Shown piece by piece: positions 60,416 through 64,000 of a stretch of 64,000 nucleotides of DNA. Within the stretch, counting starts at the first letter, position 1. Each line of letters opens with the position of its first letter. Where the stretch lies: assembly GCA_934725015.1 (NCBI GenBank), contig CAKVAS010000012.1, positions 1-64,000 on the forward strand, written 5' to 3'. The position numbers and the translations under genes are program-made. Source of the stretch: an uncultured Bacteroidales bacterium (GTDB lineage Bacteria > Bacteroidota > Bacteroidia > Bacteroidales > UBA932). Under the pieces are notes generated by a model, which saw only the letters and a list, made by a program, of their open reading frames with translations, was not told where the DNA came from and searched no databases.

Positions 60416-61663
60416 CTACTTCAAAACTTCAATGTCATTCAGCAAACGAACAAGCGAACGGCCAATTGCAGCAGCAAGATTCACCGGAACAGCATTTCCT
60501 ATTTGCTTATATTGCGCCGATATATTTCCCGCGAATTTCCAATCATCAGGAAAAGTCTGTATCCTCGCATATTCCCTTACTGTAAGTGGTCTCGTCTCAA
60601 CAGGATGACATCGTTCAGTCTGTTTTTGAGCGGGAGCACATGTCAGAGTAAGACTCGGCTCATCAAGTGACAGACGCCTTGCCATCCCGGTCTTTCCTCC
60701 TCCAAGGTAGTAACTTCCTTTCATATATTCCTTCGCAACATCTTCCGGCAAGTCGCGCCAGTCTCCGCCCATCGGGACCTGCGCCATCACCGCTTTCTTT
60801 TTCTCCGGATACTGCTGTCCATCACTGACCGGAACATCCGTGGAGTAGAGGTCACCGGCGAAGAAGGCATCTCTCAATGTCATCACACGGTGATATGGAG
60901 AAGGCCATTGGTAGTTCACACGCGAAGCGAAATCGTTTCGCACCGCGACAAGAATAAGCCGCTCCCTTTTCTGCGGCACCTTGTACATAATCGCCTTCAG
61001 CACACGTGGAGGTACCAATGTATAGCCCAGTTCCGCAATGACATTCGTAATCACCGACAGTGTGCGACCGCCGTCATGTTCCTGCAACCCTTTGACATTC
61101 TCGCACATAAAAACTTTCGGACGAATCTCCGAGACGGCACGAGCCAACTCAAAGAACAATGTGCCTCTGGTCTCTTCAAAACCAAGACGTTTCCCGGCGA
61201 AAGAAAAAGCCTGGCAAGGGAATCCTCCGGACAGAAAATCTATCTTATCGCGATATCCTGTGAAATCTACATCGTGAATATCTCCTTCCACCACATTCCA
61301 CTGCGGGCGATTCATTCTCAACGTCTCACAAGCGTTGTGATCGTATTCATTAAGTAGCAGATGCCGGAAACCGGCCTGCCCCATGCCCAAGGCCAAGCCA
61401 CCGCCTCCAGCAAACAATTCTGCGGATGTATATGGTCTCAATGGAATTGTATTCAAGTCTCTCTCCCACCCGTCAGAAAGCATCTGAACGATTTCAGGAA
61501 CGTCGGATATTTCGTCCAAAGACAGATAAGCGACGCCATTCTCAATCGTCTTCTGATGATAATGTCCGGAATCCAGCCACTTTTGAACAGTCAGACGGGA
61601 CACGCCCATCAAGTCCGCGAAATTATTCTGCGAAATCAGTTTGTCGTTGTACATTCCCGTCAT
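60416..61663 (-). CDS. DNA (cytosine-5) methyltransferase with N-terminal HTH
   Basis: A 415-residue enzyme. Residues 1-60 form an HTH-like part (NNFADLMGVSRLTVQKWLDS). Methyltransferase motifs: I SAELFAGGGGLALGMGQAG, IV GGFPCQAFSFAG with the catalytic Cys, VI ENVKGLQ, VIII KRERLILVAV, X IGNAVPVNLA. All look intact. The layout is that of M.Sau96I/M.Eco47II-type enzymes (GGNCC or GGWCC sites), and the neighbour is a broken Eco47II/Sau96I-type nuclease whose stop overlaps this start (ATGA). It is now probably an orphan methylase. Confidence 0.88.
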   Translation of the reverse strand: MTGMYNDKLISQNNFADLMGVSRLTVQKWLDSGHYHQKTIENGVAYLSLDEISDVPEIVQMLSDGWERDLNTIPLRPYTSAELFAGGGGLALGMGQAGFRHLLLNEYDHNACETLRMNRPQWNVVEGDIHDVDFTGYRDKIDFLSGGFPCQAFSFAGKRLGFEETRGTLFFELARAVSEIRPKVFMCENVKGLQEHDGGRTLSVITNVIAELGYTLVPPRVLKAIMYKVPQKRERLILVAVRNDFASRVNYQWPSPYHRVMTLRDAFFAGDLYSTDVPVSDGQQYPEKKKAVMAQVPMGGDWRDLPEDVAKEYMKGSYYLGGGKTGMARRLSLDEPSLTLTCAPAQKQTERCHPVETRPLTVREYARIQTFPDDWKFAGNISAQYKQIGNAVPVNLAAAIGRSLVRLLNDIEVLK

Positions 61664-62053
61664 TTTTGCTTGTATGCGCCAAATCCTTCGTAGGTCGAGA
61701 ATGCCAACAGATACAGGCTCTTCAGAACATCCGGATTATTTTTCTTCAAGTCCGAGAACACTGTGTTGGACAAAGCCATTTCACTATTATCCTCCACGAC
61801 ATCCTCTATAATGTCAGGAAGAGCATTACATAACTTGAAAAAGCCGAGGCTGTCGTTGAACACCACCTCATAAAAACGATCCATTGACATTCGCCGTATC
61901 TTGCTGTGCTGAAACTGCCTACCATCAATAGAAACGACCCAAGGTTCATTTTTGGAACGCGTAGAGATGGCCTCAACCAGATAGCAGAACCGTATTCTTC
62001 ACGTGTTCGTAAATATCCTCGTCCGAAATGAACCCCAAATTGTAATGTCGCAT
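61660..62053 (-). pseudogene. Eco47II/Sau96I-type restriction endonuclease, core deleted
   Basis: ATG 62053 starts MRHYNLGFISDEDIYEHVKN, the family N-terminus, but stops after 26 residues (TGA at 61973-61975). From the +1 frame the family C-terminus appears: CYLVEAISTRSKNEPWVV, SIDGRQFQHSKIRRMS, then MSMDRFYEVVFNDSLGFFKL and SLYLLAFSTYEGFGAYKQK. About 100 residues in between, which hold the catalytic core, are absent. No active nuclease can be made. Promoter TACCTTCG sits at 62085-62078 and the leader is about 21 bases, so the mRNA still drives the methylase. Confidence 0.78.
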
Positions 62054-62077
62054 AACTCAATACTTAAAAATGCTCTG

Positions 62078-62085
62078 CGAAGGTA
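62078..62085 (-). promoter_or_regulatory. -7 element of the restriction-modification operon
   Basis: Minus strand TACCTTCG (one mismatch to TAnnTTTG), 25 bases before ATG 62053. Confidence 0.45.
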
Positions 62086-62137
62086 GTGTTTTTTGTTCAA
62101 TGTTCGGACAAAATTGTGTTCATAGGATCAAAGAAAA

Positions 62138-62554
62138 TCAGTAAATCCTCATCCTGAAATTATTTTCAGTCTTATCCAACGAATATTGAACTTGCCAGGT
62201 TCTCCCGTCAAACTGATCTAATAAGATGTAATTGAATCTGTTGCTAGTCGGATACAATGTAAACCTGCCAATATTCTCAGCTGTGGGCTCCTCTATTTTT
62301 TGCTCATCCAAAGTCCAGGTGAAGGCACTGCTCGACTTTTCCACACTATACTGCACCATCCATATTTGCCCCGTTCTGGTATCCAGTTTCATAAAATTCC
62401 AGTCGTTTCTCGTCGGGAATAGTCTGAATGGCACATTTGTCGCTTGTTCGACGGAATATGCCTTCACATCACTAGCCAGCGAGCCGGAATAAGATTGTGC
62501 ATTCGCAGAATACCCCGCAACAATCAGAATCATCAATAGGATAAACTTTTTCAT
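62138..62554 (-). CDS. small secreted protein with two internal repeats
   Basis: A 138-residue protein with a signal peptide (KKFILLMILIVAGYSANAQ). The mature part has two like blocks: FRLFPTRNDWNFMKLDTRTG then IWMVQYSVEK, and FTLYPTSNRFNYILLDQFDG then TWQVQYSLDK. It is probably a beta-strand protein that is exported to the periplasm or surface. Family not recognised. Confidence 0.7.
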   Translation of the reverse strand: MKKFILLMILIVAGYSANAQSYSGSLASDVKAYSVEQATNVPFRLFPTRNDWNFMKLDTRTGQIWMVQYSVEKSSSAFTWTLDEQKIEEPTAENIGRFTLYPTSNRFNYILLDQFDGRTWQVQYSLDKTENNFRMRIY

Positions 62555-62670
62555 AATCAGATGAATATTAGTGTTATTGCGTCGAAGTTACAAATAATAT
62601 CGGCAAGAACAAAGCGTAGAGCAAATTAAATGGAGTTGTTGATACACGCCCGGCAAGCATCTATTATATA

Positions 62671-63582
62671 GTGCTCCACAATTCGGTCGATATACGATTA
62701 TGGAAACTTTGCCGCACATTTTTCCTCAAGACTGCCGGCATTCAGGAGAAGGAGAACATCTGCGACTACCTTCTCGTCAGTAATTTTGAAATCGTGTTCG
62801 AGGCCATGATGGACGCGCTGATTTCGGACGCGGACCTGCCGGAACTGCTCAGGAAACAGAAAGACGGCAAAATTGTCGATCATCTTTTCAGGTACCGCTC
62901 ACCGATTGACGGCCGCGAAATCTATTACATAGGCGACAGCAAGTACTACTCCATCGGCTCGTCAGTAGGAGACAATTCAATCTACAAGCAGTTCACCTAC
63001 GCGAAAAACATTATCCAGTACCATTTTGCCCGTTCGACGTCAAGGAAGCTCGACGAGACGGGCTATCGCGCCCCTCTTACCGAAGGCTATAACTTCACTC
63101 CCAACTTCTTCATAAGCGCCTTCATTCCGGACACCCTCTCATTCGGGAACTCCGGGCTGACCCTCCGTGATTTCTCCGGAAACGGCACGGAAGAAGAGAA
63201 GCACAGGATTTTCCATTTTGAGAACCGCCTGTTTGACCGCGACACGCTCTGGCTTTCACATTTCGACATCAACCTGCTCTATGTCATGTCGCTGTATGCC
63301 TCCGATGACCCGATCGAACAGACTATGTTCAAGGAAAGTTTCAAGGGCAAGGTCTTTCAGGCAACGCTCAGACTTCTGAATACGAAATACACATTCTATT
63401 CAATAATGCCTTTCACTCGGGATGTCGAGGAATTTGTCAAGCAATATTTCTATCTTCTCCACGGCAAAATCTACCGTCGAGACAACGGAACTCTGCTGCT
63501 CGCACTCGAAAAGGGACATCCGGAGAATGACGGTCTGCTGGAAAAACTGGGCAAAGTTGCGGACATATCCGGAGAGAATTAA
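62671..63582 (+). pseudogene. second LlaJI-like nuclease, probably truncated
   Basis: 303 residues starting at GTG 62671; the frame is blocked by TAG 62617-62619. Homologous to the gene at 1-1290: IVFEAMMDALISDADLPELL, EIYYIGDSKYYS (D-x-K site), YKQFTYAKNIIQYHF, PNFFISAF, FENRLFDRDTLWLSHFD. It lacks the N-terminal half expected of the family and the last about 150 residues of the other copy. The nuclease motif is intact, so a shortened active protein cannot be excluded. Confidence 0.65.
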
Positions 63583-63631
63583 AGATTGGTAATGTCATCA
63601 ATTGAGAAATTGCCGGCATCAGAAAATAAAA

Positions 63632-63692
63632 AAAATGAAGTGCAATGCATTTTTCGTAAAAATTTCAATAAATTTGCAGTGCACTTCATTTT
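63632..63692 (+). promoter_or_regulatory. 13-bp inverted repeat around a promoter (operator candidate)
   Basis: AAAATGAAGTGCA (63632-63644) and TGCACTTCATTTT (63680-63692) are perfect inverse copies. Between them lie ATTTTTCGTAAAAAT and the -7 element TAAATTTG (63669-63676). A dimeric repressor, or the ATPase itself, could bind here. Confidence 0.65.
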
Positions 63693-63707
63693 CAACGCCA
63701 TGATAAG

Positions 63708-64000
63708 ATGATGATCGAACGCAAAGAATACATGGACCTCCTGGAGAAATGGAGAGACAAAAAAATTATCAAAGTCGTTACCGGCATACGTCGTTGCGGC
63801 AAGTCCTCGCTTCTTAGAATGTTCAAGGAGAAAATTCTGGCAGAAGGCGTGTATGGGAAACAGGTTGTGGAACTGAATTTTGAAGATTTGGACAATGAGC
63901 CGTTACTGGACTACAAGGCACTGTATGCTTATCTCAAAAAGCAACTGAACAAGAACTGTATGAACTATATTTTTCTGGATGAGATACAGATGGTCGATAA
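63708..64000 (+). CDS. AAA_14/DUF4143-type ATPase, N-terminal part (cut by window edge)
   Basis: The first 97 residues are visible: MIERKEYMDLLEKWRDKK, Walker A TGIRRCGKSSLLRMF near residue 28, VVELNFEDLDNEPLLDYKAL, and the Walker B start YIFLDEIQMVD. This is a very common Bacteroidetes ATPase family (AAA_14 + DUF4143) of unknown role. ATG 63708 or 63711; the second gives the conserved MIERKEY start. Confidence 0.88.
   Translation, partial: MMIERKEYMDLLEKWRDKKIIKVVTGIRRCGKSSLLRMFKEKILAEGVYGKQVVELNFEDLDNEPLLDYKALYAYLKKQLNKNCMNYIFLDEIQMVD

Noticed and set aside
1..64000. tRNA/rRNA genes, insertion sequences, integrases
   Set aside because: No cloverleaf-type or rRNA-like sequence and no transposase or integrase motifs were recognised by eye; a tRNAscan or HMM search was not possible.

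Overview
The window looks like a chromosomal segment from a gut-type member of the Bacteroidales (Bacteroidota). The evidence is Bacteroidetes-style promoters (TTTG about 19-20 bp before TAnnTTTG), SusC-like TonB receptor biology, BACON/DUF4876/DUF6850-type surface proteins, an UpxY-type antiterminator in front of a capsule locus, menaquinone genes (menA, menG) and many short lipoproteins with a Cys lipobox. Genus cannot be decided from the sequence alone.

Layout. (1) 1-6650, plus strand: a defence-like island with the C-terminal part of a LlaJI-like nuclease, a Bro-N/Fic gene interrupted by an in-frame TAA, and two overlapping DUF262 (GmrSD-type) genes. (2) 6872-9094: two lipoproteins. (3) 9120-10706: an AAA-ATPase with a PD-(D/E)XK tail. 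(4) 34401 down to 10813, minus strand: a surface polysaccharide (capsule or O-antigen) locus of about 23 kb. It starts with a promoter and a upxY gene whose start codon is merged with a run of nine G and is out of frame by one base as read here. fnlC, fnlA and fnlB follow (UDP-N-acetyl-L-fucosamine synthesis), then a cytidylyltransferase/oxidoreductase fusion, SDR, sulfotransferase, Wzx, Wzy, glycosyltransferases, WbuB, acetyltransferase, epimerase, initiating sugar transferase and PIG-L deacetylase, with WbuC at the far end. Two non-polysaccharide cassettes sit inside it: RES-domain protein + membrane protein + HATPase + STAS-like protein (26965-29888), and ABC-type ATPase + Toprim-like protein (11283-13101). 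The second has its own promoter.

(5) 34457-39029: ATPase with a DUF234-type tail, mnmA, cdd, patatin. (6) 39130-45694: a four-gene outer-membrane operon (TonB receptor, lipoprotein, beta-barrel, BACON/DUF4876 lipoprotein). (7) 45909-54003: antiporter, queuosine-precursor transporter, split ThrE exporter, two small membrane proteins, menA, menG, CobW GTPase. (8) 53990-60390: an exonuclease-RecQ-UvrD fusion, SGNH hydrolase, small proteins, SprT protease, Nudix hydrolase. (9) 60416-64000: an m5C methyltransferase beside a gutted Eco47II/Sau96I-type endonuclease, a small secreted protein, a truncated second LlaJI-like gene and the start of a DUF4143-type ATPase.

How the parts fit. The polysaccharide genes form a nearly gap-free operon (many 1-8 bp overlaps), expected to depend on UpxY for full-length transcription, so the G-tract could switch the whole locus, including the RES/HATPase/STAS cassette. 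The two ends of the window carry decayed restriction genes, which suggests repeated gain and loss of defence functions around stable housekeeping genes. Three REP-like intergenic elements with tandem arrays lie in the 40-53 kb part. No tRNA, rRNA, CRISPR array, transposase or integrase was seen.
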